Shown piece after piece: positions 1 to 8,531 of a stretch of 64,000 bases of DNA. The notes below the pieces were generated by a model that was not told where the DNA came from, searched no databases, and saw only the letters and a list, made by a program, of their open reading frames with translations. The translations under genes and the position numbers were made by a program. Every line of letters begins with the position of its first letter. Within the stretch, counting starts at the first letter, position 1. The stretch comes from Komarekiella atlantica HA4396-MV6 (GTDB lineage Bacteria > Cyanobacteriota > Cyanobacteriia > Cyanobacteriales > Nostocaceae), in contig JAHHHK010000027.1 in NCBI GenBank assembly GCA_019359395.1, forward strand, positions 1 through 64,000, in the 5' to 3' direction.

Positions 1-111
1 GCTTCCCACAGAAGAATCTACTACCCTTATACACTTCATTCTCAATAAGTACACAAATTTTTCAAGGGGTCTTTATCCCCCAAACCTTTATCTGCCTCGG
101 TTTAGAGGCGA

Positions 112-561
112 TTGTCGCCCCTTGAAGATCGGTACATTAAAGATGGAGAAATCCTAAAATTGGCAAGCATAACAATTAAGGCGATCGCCACACCAGGTCA
201 TACAGATAGCCATAATGCGTATTTAGTTAATCAAGATAGAGTTTTAACTGGAGATGTTTTATTTATTCGCGGCTGTGGACGAACTGACTTCCAAAGTGGT
301 GATGCAGGAACTTTGTTTGACTCAGTAACACAACGACTATTTACTTTACCTGATGATACTTTGGTATATCCTGGTCATGACTATCGTGGACATGCAGTAT
401 CTACTATTGGAGAAGAAAAACGGTGTAATCCGCGATTTGTAGGACGCGATCGCTCTAACTTCATTGAGTTCATGGCCAGTTTAGATTTACCTGAACCGAA
501 AAAAATCATGGAAGCAGTCCCCGCCAATGAGCATTGCGGTAACTTACTTTTTACCCGTTAA
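112..561 (+). pseudogene. Truncated metallo-beta-lactamase-fold persulfide dioxygenase (ETHE1/SDO-like)
   Basis: The open frame of 149 codons from a TTG matches the C-terminal two thirds of ETHE1-type persulfide dioxygenases: the metal-ligand segment TPGHTDSHNAYLV, LTGDVLFIRGCGRTDFQ, VYPGHDY and the terminal NPRFVGRDR. Full-length members have about 230 residues and carry the HxHxDH iron site in the missing N-terminal part. The frame is closed by TAG at 103-105, and the first 111 bases show no N-terminal domain in any frame. I infer a 5'-deleted remnant rather than a working enzyme, although a short product could still be made. The TauE/SafE exporter follows after 20 bp, fitting a former sulfur oxidation/sulfite export pair. 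Confidence 0.65.
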
Positions 562-581
562 ATTCCTCTGATAAATCTATT

Positions 582-1490
582 ATGATTGCCTGGATATTCG
601 GTCATTTTCTCGCAATTTGTATAGGCATCAGCTTAGGGTTAATTGGCGGTGGTGGTTCGGTTTTAGCAGTACCCATTTTAGTTTATGTCATGGGTGTGAC
701 ACCGAAACCTGCGATCGCCATGACTCTATTTATTGTGGGATGCGTAAGTCTCATTGGTGTCATTCCCCATTGGAAGCAAGGGAATGTGAATTTAAAAACC
801 GCTTTTATGTTTGGCTCTGCCACAATGTTAGGGGCTTATGTAGGAGCTAAATTTGCTATATTACCTTTTATTACTGGCACAATCCAGATGATTCTGTTTG
901 CCTTCATGATGCTATTGGCAGCAGGATTTATGATTAAGAAAAGTTCTAAACCAGTTCAAAAAGTTGCTGCGACTGAGTTGAATTTAAGTTCATATCCCAA
1001 ACCAATATGTAAATACTGTTGGCTTTGGATGCTTAGTGAGGGTTTAGGTGTAGGTTTATTAACCGGATTGGTTGGGGTTGGTGGTGGATTTGCGATTGTT
1101 CCTGCCTTAGTTTTGTTGGGAAATACGCCGATGAAACAAGCGATCGGTACTTCTCTGCTAATTATTGCCATGAATTCTGTTGCAGGACTGTTAGGGTATC
1201 TAGGATATGTATCACTTAATTGGAATCTAATAGCTTCATTTACAGTCGCCGCCAGCATAGGAACAATTAGTGGAGCTTATCTTTCCCAGTTTATACAGCC
1301 TAGACAGTTGCAACGAGGATTTGCCTATTTGCTCATAGCAGTAGCAAGTTTTATTTTATTTCAAAACCGGAGCAAATTTTATTCACCGGAAGCCAGCGCA
1401 CCCTGCGGGAAGCCGCTCCGCGTCTATGCACAAAACAAAAAAAGTGTGGTTTATTTACCTGAAAATACCTTAAGCAAACTTAATGCGTAA
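582..1490 (+). CDS. TauE/SafE family anion (sulfite/organosulfonate) exporter
   Basis: A 302-residue polytopic membrane protein with the two inverted halves of the TauE/SafE family. Each half starts with a glycine-rich motif, GLIGGGGSVLAVPIL at about residue 20 and GLVGVGGGFAIVPALVLLG at about residue 160, followed by a KPAIAMTLFIV- or KQAIGTSLLI-type helix. The family exports sulfite, sulfonates or related anions across the inner membrane; the substrate cannot be read from sequence. The position just after a persulfide dioxygenase remnant suggests sulfite. The last 35 or so residues are not family-like: they are encoded partly by a dispersed GC-rich repeat (1386-1428) that has replaced or extended the C-terminus. 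Confidence 0.85.
   Translation: MIAWIFGHFLAICIGISLGLIGGGGSVLAVPILVYVMGVTPKPAIAMTLFIVGCVSLIGVIPHWKQGNVNLKTAFMFGSATMLGAYVGAKFAILPFITGTIQMILFAFMMLLAAGFMIKKSSKPVQKVAATELNLSSYPKPICKYCWLWMLSEGLGVGLLTGLVGVGGGFAIVPALVLLGNTPMKQAIGTSLLIIAMNSVAGLLGYLGYVSLNWNLIASFTVAASIGTISGAYLSQFIQPRQLQRGFAYLLIAVASFILFQNRSKFYSPEASAPCGKPLRVYAQNKKSVVYLPENTLSKLNA
1386..1428. repeat. Dispersed GC-rich repeat inside the 3' end of the TauE gene
   Basis: A short GC-rich stretch (ccctgcgggaagccgctccg and flanks) of the kind scattered between genes in Nostoc-type genomes lies in frame in the last tenth of the TauE/SafE coding region. Its composition contrasts with the AT-rich gene around it. It encodes the non-family segment after FYSPE. 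Confidence 0.5.
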
Positions 1491-1546
1491 CTCTAAAGCA
1501 TTAGAATTCAAAGGTGCGATCGCAAATCATTAATCAACCTCACTAG

Positions 1547-2182
1547 TTAATCTTCAATAACTTCCCCTGCTTGAAAAATTTGGTTAGCTGTCATTTTCAA
1601 ATCGGGGAAAGTTGGGGATGTAATGCAGTCGTTACCTCGAAATTGGCTAACCTGATATTCTCCATCTACTAATTCATAAAGTGAGAGAGTAGGAAGTTTT
1701 GGATCACCGATAAACTTCCTAGCACCTAATGCGGTATAATCTACAATCCAATATTCTGGAATACCCATCTCCTCATAGTCAGCAAGCTTTTTGTAGTAAT
1801 CATCGCGCCAATTTTGGCTAACAATTTCAATCACTAAAGGAATCGAACTACCTTGAGTAATAGTTGAAGATTTTGTCCATAATGATTCTGAAACTAAACT
1901 GAGACGATTCAAGATTAAAACATCTGGTAGATAACCTGATTCACCTTCAGGAGGTTTTACTATTGCTTGGTTGGGGATGAAGTAGGGAAGGTTTAATCGT
2001 TTTAACTCAAAAGCAATTTCAACAGTCAAAAACCCTTTTATTTCTTCATGCTTCCCAACTGGTGGCGTCATCTCAATAATTACCCCATTATGTAGTTCGT
2101 AACGTACTTGGGAATTGTCTGGATACCATTGAATAAATTCCTCAAAGGTTACTACTTTTGTTGCTGTTTGAAGTTGAGTCAT
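1547..2182 (-). CDS. Uma2 family (PD-(D/E)XK nuclease-fold) protein
   Basis: A 211-residue protein of the Uma2/DUF820 family, which is greatly expanded in filamentous cyanobacteria and has a restriction-endonuclease-like fold of unknown biological role. Visible family signatures are FIQWYPDNSQVRYELHNGV near the N-terminus, GYLPDVLIL at about residue 85 (the catalytic-type Asp), PLVIEIVSQ at about 115 (the Glu of the ExK-type core) and the YEEMGIPEYWIVD block at about 136-148. Length is normal. It lies 47 bp beyond the toxin-antitoxin pair on the same strand. Function is not established. Confidence 0.85.
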   Translation of the reverse strand: MTQLQTATKVVTFEEFIQWYPDNSQVRYELHNGVIIEMTPPVGKHEEIKGFLTVEIAFELKRLNLPYFIPNQAIVKPPEGESGYLPDVLILNRLSLVSESLWTKSSTITQGSSIPLVIEIVSQNWRDDYYKKLADYEEMGIPEYWIVDYTALGARKFIGDPKLPTLSLYELVDGEYQVSQFRGNDCITSPTFPDLKMTANQIFQAGEVIED

Positions 2183-2229
2183 AAGTAACCTAACAATTCA
2201 TCTGATTTTGTAAATGATAAACTCAAAAC

Positions 2230-2493
2230 CTATTCGTAGTGTGTCCACATCCGAATGACTTTAACTGTTTGCTCAGATTCCATAACTTCATACACTAAGC
2301 GGTGCTGAATATTTATTCGCCGAGAGTAAGCACCTGATAAATCACCAACTAGCTTTTCATCCGGTGGAGGATTTTGAAAAGGGTCTTCTTGGAGTATTTC
2401 GAGTAGTTCCTCGGCTTTATTCTTCAAGTTGCTGGCGGCTAACTTCTTTGCGTCTTTTTGAGCTTGCTTGGTGTAAACCAGCTTCCAACTTAC
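2230..2493 (-). CDS. Txe/YoeB-family toxin, apparently without a normal start codon
   Basis: Read from the codon after the antitoxin, the frame gives SWKLVYTKQAQKDAKKLAA and continues to SRRINIQHRLVYEV and VIRMWTHYE, the whole of a YoeB-type mRNA interferase of about 87 residues. The catalytic-type residues of the C-terminal half (RR, HRLVYE, WTHY) are present. Where family members begin with ATG or GTG overlapping the antitoxin stop, this copy reads GTA (2491-2493), and upstream there are only CTG and ATT codons before a stop. The next conventional start is an internal TTG at 2425-2427, which would drop the N-terminal helix. The toxin is therefore either silenced by start loss or translated from CTG at 2494-2496. 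Confidence 0.7.
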   Translation of the reverse strand, partial: VSWKLVYTKQAQKDAKKLAASNLKNKAEELLEILQEDPFQNPPPDEKLVGDLSGAYSRRINIQHRLVYEVMESEQTVKVIRMWTHYE

Positions 2494-2732
2494 CAGTTTA
2501 ATTCCTTATCACATTCTTGAATAGGAGTTGCTAACCCTGTCTTGATAGATTCTCGCATTCCTGGGACAGATAGCAAATATAAAGTTTCTTGAATCGCAGA
2601 CCAATCTTCTTCAGCAACAAGAATAGCATTACTCTGTTCGCCTCTAATAAGAATAGGCTTGTGAGATTCGACAACTTGATCAATGAGTTGTTGCAGTTTA
2701 TGTTGAGCTTCGCTGACGGGAAGATTAGACAT
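2490..2732 (-). CDS. Phd/YefM-family antitoxin
   Basis: An 80-residue antitoxin with the Phd/YefM N-terminal DNA-binding fold: MSNLPVSEAQHKLQQLIDQV, then HKPILIRGEQSNAILVAEED and the C-terminal toxin-neutralising tail MRESIKTGLATPIQECDKEL. It should bind both its own promoter and the YoeB-type toxin encoded directly downstream, whose frame overlaps its stop codon. The antitoxin looks intact while the toxin has lost its usual start, the order expected if a toxin-antitoxin module is decaying. A Shine-Dalgarno-like gagag lies upstream of the ATG. Confidence 0.85.
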   Translation of the reverse strand: MSNLPVSEAQHKLQQLIDQVVESHKPILIRGEQSNAILVAEEDWSAIQETLYLLSVPGMRESIKTGLATPIQECDKELNW

Positions 2733-2765
2733 GGTAACTCTCCTACCTATCTACATAATAATATC

Positions 2766-4328
2766 TTAACTCTCGGTTTCCTCCTCATGTTCAATCACTT
2801 CAGAACTTCCTTGCAAAGGCTTAACCACTCGTGCGATCGCTTCTTGAACAAAAGCTTTAATAAATTCATCTCTGCGATTAATTTGAAACTGTCGCTGCAC
2901 TACTTCTGTCATTCCACCATCACCCCAATCTTGGTCATGACGAAAATATTCAATAAAGCTTTTCCCGGCAATTCTTGTTAAATAAGCTGCCGTAACACCT
3001 TGAATTGCTCTACCAATAATAAAAGTAGCAACATTAAGTTGTAAAGCCGTAGATAATAATTGAATTGCTCCCTTAACTATCCCTAAACTGGCGATGGTTT
3101 TCGCTAAAGAAAGAGCTAATTCTCGTCCCCGTTCCATGTTCAACTCACAGCCATAGACTCTACCAATTTCTACGACCATTTGAGCATTGACGGCAGCAGT
3201 AGCCAGTAAATCTACTACAGGTACAGGCGTGACTGATACCACACCAGCACCAATCCACTGAAACCGCTCAACAATTTTGTCAGCTTGGCGACGGCGCTGG
3301 CCATCGATGAGTTTTCGCGCTTCGTCTCCTAGCCGCAGAGATTGCAGCAGGATATTATCTGCTACCAAATCTTCACCCTCAGCGCGTAAAATAGCTGCCA
3401 TCCGCCGCAGCATGGGGACAATATCCGGTTCTGGTTGGAAGGTTTCGCCAGTTTCTAGTTGTGCAGATTGGGGATTAGCAGCGATCGCAACTACATCATT
3501 TGGGGCAATAAATCCCCGCACCCGCTGACGCAATCTAGCAAGGATAACTTCTTTATCATCATCTGTGTATAAGTCTGTTTTGTTGAGTACAAGCAGCGAT
3601 CGCTTACCTATTTCTGCCAATCCCCGCAGCGGCTCATATTCTGATCGTCGCAAGTCATTATCCACCACAAACAACAATAAATCTGCTTCCGTTGCCAATT
3701 CCCGCGCTAGCTGTTCCCGTTCCGTTCCTGCTACTCCCGCTTCCAAAATCCCTGGGGTATCTGTAATTAAAATCTTGCGTTCTAATCCCTTCAACCGCAA
3801 ACAATAGGTTTCTCCCGCTTGGGTGGTTCCCATTGGTGCATCAACTTGACCCACCATACGTCCCATAACGGCATTAACTAAGGAAGTTTTGCCAGCACTT
3901 CCCGTACCGAACACCACTACTTGAATCTCACCGCGTGCTAAGTTGACTTCAATCTCCCGCGATCGACTCAATAAAGCTTGGCGTGCTACTTCATCTTGAA
4001 TTTGTGCTACTTGCTGCCGTACAGCTTGGAGAGTTGAAGAAGCAGCATCAGATTTGCCTGCGGGAATTTGCGCTGGAGTCACTCGTCTTGAGTTGCGGCG
4101 CGATCGCTTCTCGCCAGCCTGCATCACCAGTACATAATAAACAAAAGCTGCAACCAAGGCTCCTATGAGCAAAATTAGCAGCAACAGCAGTAAATTGCCT
4201 AGCAGTGGAGAATAGGACAACTGCCAGTAGAGGCGTGAGAGAGAATCAATCAGCCATAGGCTTAGCCCCAAAATGAGGATCAAACCAACAACTAGCGTTA
4301 CTATGCGCGACAGAGGCATGGATAGCAA
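2766..4328 (-). CDS. Membrane-anchored Era-like GTPase with DUF697 domain
   Basis: A 520-residue protein. Two hydrophobic segments lie at about residues 8-28 and 44-68, then a basic linker, then a dynamin/Era-like G domain with P-loop GTGSAGKTSLVN (about 140), switch/G3 DTPG (about 190) and G4 NKTD (about 248). The C-terminal 200 residues match the DUF697 helical domain, including GAGVVSVTPVPVVDLLATAA, which can insert into membranes. Members are common in cyanobacteria and plastids; the cargo or membrane process they serve is not known. Length and motifs are complete. The gene stands alone between the toxin-antitoxin pair and a divergent histidine kinase. Confidence 0.8.
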   Translation of the reverse strand: MLSMPLSRIVTLVVGLILILGLSLWLIDSLSRLYWQLSYSPLLGNLLLLLLILLIGALVAAFVYYVLVMQAGEKRSRRNSRRVTPAQIPAGKSDAASSTLQAVRQQVAQIQDEVARQALLSRSREIEVNLARGEIQVVVFGTGSAGKTSLVNAVMGRMVGQVDAPMGTTQAGETYCLRLKGLERKILITDTPGILEAGVAGTEREQLARELATEADLLLFVVDNDLRRSEYEPLRGLAEIGKRSLLVLNKTDLYTDDDKEVILARLRQRVRGFIAPNDVVAIAANPQSAQLETGETFQPEPDIVPMLRRMAAILRAEGEDLVADNILLQSLRLGDEARKLIDGQRRRQADKIVERFQWIGAGVVSVTPVPVVDLLATAAVNAQMVVEIGRVYGCELNMERGRELALSLAKTIASLGIVKGAIQLLSTALQLNVATFIIGRAIQGVTAAYLTRIAGKSFIEYFRHDQDWGDGGMTEVVQRQFQINRRDEFIKAFVQEAIARVVKPLQGSSEVIEHEEETES

Positions 4329-4522
4329 ATATTAATGAGTATTCAGTGGGCAGATGCTTCTAATCTTAATAGCTTCAGTGTTTTTCACCAGAGTATACAC
4401 AGGCAATTTTTGATAAACTAAAAACGCGTTTGGTATAAAATTTACTATTAAACTCGTTCGGCTGTATTCCTCATTTTTGATGAAAACCCTCCCCCTCAAA
4501 AAGTTTAACTGCGAGTCCTACT

Positions 4523-6223
4523 ATGACTGCGACACCCAAATTAAGATACTTTCACTGGGTTAAACGAGTGTTCTATCAACTTAGTATTCGGCAAAAAATT
4601 GTTTGTGGGTATACTATTGCCTTGGGAATCGCAGTTTTGGGAACAACAGTCGGTTTGGCAATTGGCGATCGCTACTTCCAACAAGCCAGACAACAGATGA
4701 CACTTGCAGATGAAGAAGGAGGCTTGTTAAGTGATTTGCAAGGCAAGTTGTTAGAAATACAGATCCATCAGCAAGAAATAGTGCCTTTTTTACAGCAGCC
4801 GCAAGTGTTGCAGCAGAAAACTTCTCATTTGCTGGGTGATTTGGTAGAAGCGGAAACGTTGCTTTCTCAAGCTTTGGAATTTAGTCAAATTAATTCGCAA
4901 AGTGATTTGCAAGCGCTGCTTAAGAAGCATGATCGCACAATATCTGTGTATTTCCAACAACTCAGGGTGCTGAACCAGCAAGTTTCGCCACTCATTTTAC
5001 AGGCGGAGGGAGTCCCAAAAGCACAGCAATTAATCTCAAAATTTAGTCAAAGTCAAAATACCCTAAAGTTTTATGAATTTGCCCATGAGTTAACCGAATT
5101 TGCAAGAACAGTTCGAGAACGCCAAGAAGAGGCTGATGCAGCCCAAAATCAGGCTGCGGTAATGCAAGCTCAGATTATTATCATTAGTATCCTGTTGTCA
5201 GTGGCGATCGCTGCTATCCTGGCTTTTTATATTAGTAAAATGATTGCTCGCCCCATTAATGCAGTCACAAATATCGCTCAAAGAGTTACCCAAGAAGCTA
5301 ATTTTGATTTGCAAGCGCCTATAATCACAACAGATGAAATTGGCGCTTTAGCTAGCTCTTTGAACCAACTAATTCAACAAGTAAAGCGCCTTCTAGAAGA
5401 ACAAAAAGCTGAAACCCAAGCGCGACTTATTCAAAGTGAGAAAATGTCCAGTTTGGGACGGATGCTAGCTGGCGTAGCTCACGAAATTAATAATCCTGTA
5501 AATTTTATTTCCGGGAACTTAGTACACGCAAAAACATATATTGACGACTTGTTAGCACTATTGCAAACATACAAAACCGAAGTTTCTCAGCCTCCCACTG
5601 CTGTACAAACTCTAGCCGAAGAGATTGATTTGGAGTTTCTAGAAGTTGATTTACCAAAACTCATCAACTCAATGATAGTTGGCGCTGACCGGACGCGAGA
5701 GATTGTCCGAAGCTTGAAAGATTTTTCGCGTTTAAATGAGGGCGAAATCCAGCCAGTAGAACTACACGCTTGTATCAATACTACACTGCTAATTTTGAAT
5801 AATCGCTTGAAAAAAGGCATCAGCATTGTTCGCAAATATGGGGATATTCCAGCGATTCCAGGCTATGCAGGTTTACTCTACCAAGTATTTATGAATTTGT
5901 TGAGCAATGCGATCGATGCTATGGAGGAAAAGTCTGCTGGCGATTCGCAATTTTTACCCGAAATCACCATCATCACAGAACGCTGGGACGACGATTGGGT
6001 GGTGGTGCGAATTGCAGATAATGGTCTTGGTATTACACCAGAGAATCAAAACAAGATATTTGAATCGTTTTTCACAACTAAACCACGAGGCATTGGTACA
6101 GGTTTGGGTCTAGCAATTACTTATCAAATTGTAGTAGAAAAACATCAAGGCAAGATTACTTGTCAGTCTGAGTTGAATAGAGGAACAGAATTTGCGTTGG
6201 CTTTGCCAATTTCTCCCTCCTAA
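4523..6223 (+). CDS. Membrane sensor histidine kinase (HAMP, HisKA, HATPase_c)
   Basis: A 566-residue two-component sensor. TM1 is at about residues 24-47, followed by a helical extracytoplasmic sensor of some 165 residues and TM2 at about 217-238. A HAMP linker follows (ISKMIARPINAVTNIAQRV). The phospho-acceptor motif AGVAHEINNPVNFI places His at about 320. The ATPase has the N box NLLSNAIDAM, G1 DNGLGI and G2 GIGTGLGLAI near the end. The HEINNP form of the H box is typical of the large cyanobacterial class. No response regulator gene is adjacent, so the partner must be elsewhere. Start ATG at 4523 follows a 190-bp intergenic region. Confidence 0.9.
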   Translation: MTATPKLRYFHWVKRVFYQLSIRQKIVCGYTIALGIAVLGTTVGLAIGDRYFQQARQQMTLADEEGGLLSDLQGKLLEIQIHQQEIVPFLQQPQVLQQKTSHLLGDLVEAETLLSQALEFSQINSQSDLQALLKKHDRTISVYFQQLRVLNQQVSPLILQAEGVPKAQQLISKFSQSQNTLKFYEFAHELTEFARTVRERQEEADAAQNQAAVMQAQIIIISILLSVAIAAILAFYISKMIARPINAVTNIAQRVTQEANFDLQAPIITTDEIGALASSLNQLIQQVKRLLEEQKAETQARLIQSEKMSSLGRMLAGVAHEINNPVNFISGNLVHAKTYIDDLLALLQTYKTEVSQPPTAVQTLAEEIDLEFLEVDLPKLINSMIVGADRTREIVRSLKDFSRLNEGEIQPVELHACINTTLLILNNRLKKGISIVRKYGDIPAIPGYAGLLYQVFMNLLSNAIDAMEEKSAGDSQFLPEITIITERWDDDWVVVRIADNGLGITPENQNKIFESFFTTKPRGIGTGLGLAITYQIVVEKHQGKITCQSELNRGTEFALALPISPS

Positions 6224-6238
6224 TAGATCTACCATGAC

Positions 6239-6436
6239 ATCCCGCCTTGGAATCAATTCCAAGGCTAATAGCTCAAGTCTACTCAAGTAGACTCAGCAAA
6301 AACTTCAGTAGACTTCTTGCAAAAATCGGAATCAGACGAAAATAAACCACAGATGAATAAATCTCGACTTCTGCAAGAGATTTAGTCTATACGTGGACTT
6401 TTGCTATTAGCCTAGAACTTAAATTCTAGGCGGGAT
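6239..6436. mobile_element. MITE-like element with palindromic terminal inverted repeats
   Basis: The left end (6239-6272) and right end (6403-6436) are inverted copies: atcccgcc-palindrome-ctaatagc at the left faces gctattag-palindrome-cgggat at the right. Each end also contains its own small palindrome (ccttggaatcaattccaagg and cctagaacttaaattctagg). The loop palindromes differ in sequence but keep pairing. The interior encodes nothing and includes a divergent copy of the second small-element family (6309-6389). A non-autonomous element is inferred; the cognate transposase is not in the window. Confidence 0.55.
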
Positions 6437-6762
6437 ATCGGTAGATGCCATTCTTGGACTGTGACAACAATTTGGGCAATCACAAGTCTCAAGTTGCACG
6501 GGCTTATACCGGGATATCAACAGAAATTACTCATATGTATAGCTAACTCTTAGCCTATCTAAATAAATTATCTAAACTGAGGGCTGCATGGGCTGGAATA
6601 ACACCAACAATTCTTCGTGCTTCGGCGCATAAGCTCTTGCAGCAAAAAAATCCATAACTTAAATAGATTAAGAAAAGATTATTAATCAGCTCATTTTTAT
6701 TTAAAATTAGCAGTACAGTAGCAAACTTCATCCTTATCAAAACCTATAGTTTCAGGGGCATC
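6437..6762. other. Intergenic region, no confident gene
   Basis: About 330 bp between the MITE-like element and the next gene. One frame between 6555 and 6651 reads like a protein fragment (RAAWAGITPTILRASAHKLL) but has no start codon and a stop just upstream, so it may be a gene remnant. The last 100 bp are AT-rich and should hold the promoter of the small gene at 6763. Confidence 0.3.
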
Positions 6763-6975
6763 TTGCAAAACTCAGAGGATATTCAAGTAGGAGATAGAGT
6801 ATTGATTTTAAGTCCTTCTTATGTAGCTGGAAAATATGGCGTAGTTCTTAGTCGAGAATCACGCTCAGATAACCAAGCAAGCCAGCGTTGGCTGATTCAA
6901 GTAGAAGATGTAGACTCGCCTGATATTGTAGTGTCTTTAGTTTTAGATGAATTTATCTTAATTAGTCCGCAATGA
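6763..6975 (+). CDS. Small conserved-type protein with KOW/SH3-like beta fold
   Basis: A 70-residue acidic protein from a TTG start (the only start before the conserved-looking part; preceded by aggggc). The pattern VGDRVLILSPSYVAGKYGVV followed by WLIQVE and a repeated VVSLVLDEFILI strand resembles a small KOW- or SH3-like barrel, as in short cyanobacterial proteins of unknown function. No signal peptide or membrane segment. No functional partner is adjacent. The assignment to a fold is inference from the turn motif GDxV...GKYGVV. Confidence 0.55.
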   Translation: MQNSEDIQVGDRVLILSPSYVAGKYGVVLSRESRSDNQASQRWLIQVEDVDSPDIVVSLVLDEFILISPQ

Positions 6976-7208
6976 ATTCAAAAAGAGCAATGTCTACGAC
7001 GGGCTACGCCTACGCTTTAGTAAACATAAAATTGAAGTATATCCTGGAGTTAATTACTTGCCACTTGCATTAGTCCACAATTAAATTAACTTCGCCTTTG
7101 AAAATCTGAAATATTTTCAAGAATAATATAGCGGTTCTCATTCTTGGAAAGTTGAGCAGGACGGAAACCGACACCGCCCACTTTCCGCAAAATCTAAAAT
7201 TGTCTGAC

Positions 7209-7874
7209 TCAACCGTTTTCAGAATGGAGAGTGTTCAAGGCGATTTGTGCTGGATGAACCACTCCGTTACCTGCTAGATTGGCTTTCTCCTGTCTGCGAA
7301 GCACAATCATGCCACGAGAGCGATTCGATGAGGAATCTTTATCCACGCAAGCGGCATATAAACGCTGAATTGGGCATTTCCAAAACCGGGTATACCGTTT
7401 AGGATTTGTATCTGCAATGGTGATTTCTTGAGTGTCTGGGTCATAGTCTGCTAATAAAGAGAAGTGACCACCTTCTAAACTTGGATTTTCATGGGCAATA
7501 CGGGTATTGAAGTTAAGAATGTGGACATCATTTTCATCACAAACGGCGGCTTCAACTTCACGGATGAACGCTTCGAGCGTCATACTCGGTTTATCAAAAT
7601 GCTCCACCCGAATGGACACCGATAATTCTTTTTTTTCAATGTAAGTTCGACAGGTGTCGTAAGTTTCTGCTAACGTCATGCCATCATCTAAAACTGATGC
7701 GATCGGCAGTTGGGTGGCATAGAAAATCTCATCAACAGTTGTCAGATACCCCAATGCGGTAAAGGCATAGGCAATTGCAGTGACATTGCAACAGAAGATG
7801 GGTTGTTGAAACTGATGTAGTTGAATGATTTCCAAATCTCGTTTGGAAATTTGAGCTAGGTTATCAATATCCAT
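7209..7874 (-). CDS. Phytochelatin-synthase-like papain-fold peptidase
   Basis: A 221-residue protein resembling the N-terminal catalytic domain of phytochelatin synthase, present as a stand-alone domain in cyanobacteria (Nostoc has such a protein, alr0975). The triad can be placed: Cys in PIFCCNVTAIAYAFTALG (about residue 28-29), His in GGHFSLLADYD (about 138) and Asp in ITIADTNPKRY (about 152). Prokaryotic members mainly cleave glutathione or its conjugates to gamma-Glu-Cys rather than polymerise it. Unlike alr0975 there is no N-terminal signal peptide, so it should be cytosolic. A GG-peptide C39-type role is unlikely because it lacks the QxxxxDCG motif. It stands alone, with a MITE copy in its upstream region. 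Confidence 0.7.
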   Translation of the reverse strand: MDIDNLAQISKRDLEIIQLHQFQQPIFCCNVTAIAYAFTALGYLTTVDEIFYATQLPIASVLDDGMTLAETYDTCRTYIEKKELSVSIRVEHFDKPSMTLEAFIREVEAAVCDENDVHILNFNTRIAHENPSLEGGHFSLLADYDPDTQEITIADTNPKRYTRFWKCPIQRLYAACVDKDSSSNRSRGMIVLRRQEKANLAGNGVVHPAQIALNTLHSENG

Positions 7875-7900
7875 TTTTCTGCTTCCTTAGATACATGATT

Positions 7901-8076
7901 AACAGTTATCAGTAAACGGTAAACAGTAATCAGTCAAAATAATTTGGTTTAAGGAAAACCACTAAGGGACGCTAACTTCTAACTTAAAACTAATAACCCA
8001 AAGTAGATTAGTAGCAGGCACTATCTGACGGGTTTAAATCCCCAACTGTTTACTGTTTACTGTTCACTGTTTACTG
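7901..8076. mobile_element. MITE family 1, copy A
   Basis: A 176-bp element starting aacagttatcagtaaacg and ending in runs of actgtttactg, the inverted form of its start. The interior has the family core (ggtttaag...ccactaag...aactaataacccaaag... cgggtttaaatcccc). It sits between the phytochelatin-synthase-like gene start and a small gene, in the promoter region of the former. No coding capacity. Confidence 0.75.
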
Positions 8077-8389
8077 AAACTGTGAACTATTTAATACTCA
8101 ATGCAAAGATGGATTAGAAGCTCAGTTGCTTAACAGCAAAATTACTGCCCTTTTTCTCAGATATTTTCTTATACTTATGCCAAAGATGCAAGGACAGTTA
8201 AGACAGTTAAGACAGTTAAGCAAATATTTAATAAATACTTAATCACTGGTTTTTAGGCTCTTGAACTTTTTGAGTCGTCCTGGACGCACCTTTGACTCTA
8301 GATCGATTTTATGAAGCAGCACGCAAAAGCGCGATCGCAACAAATCTGACTATTTTTCAGGATTATACAGGGCTACAGAGTTTTTACCC

Positions 8390-8530
8390 TTAATCTTCAA
8401 GCTGATATCGCCCTATGATCTCCTGTAATTCCAACTCTCCATCTGGCGTGTATACAAGTTCTCCAGACATCGCGATAGTGCCAAAGGCTGCAATCCTCTG
8501 TTTCTTAGCCCACTCAAACCAAGCAATCAC
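8390..8530 (-). CDS. Small hypothetical protein downstream of aminopeptidase P
   Basis: A 46-codon frame from a GTG that begins 1 bp after the aminopeptidase stop codon. It has protein-like composition: VIAWFEWAKKQRIAAFGTIA, then SGELVYTPDGELELQEI and YQLED. It is too regular to be an obvious shadow, and tight coupling to the upstream gene suggests co-translation. It could also be the remnant tail of a larger lost gene. I do not recognise a family. Confidence 0.4.
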   Translation of the reverse strand: MIAWFEWAKKQRIAAFGTIAMSGELVYTPDGELELQEIIGRYQLED

Positions 8531-8531
8531 G

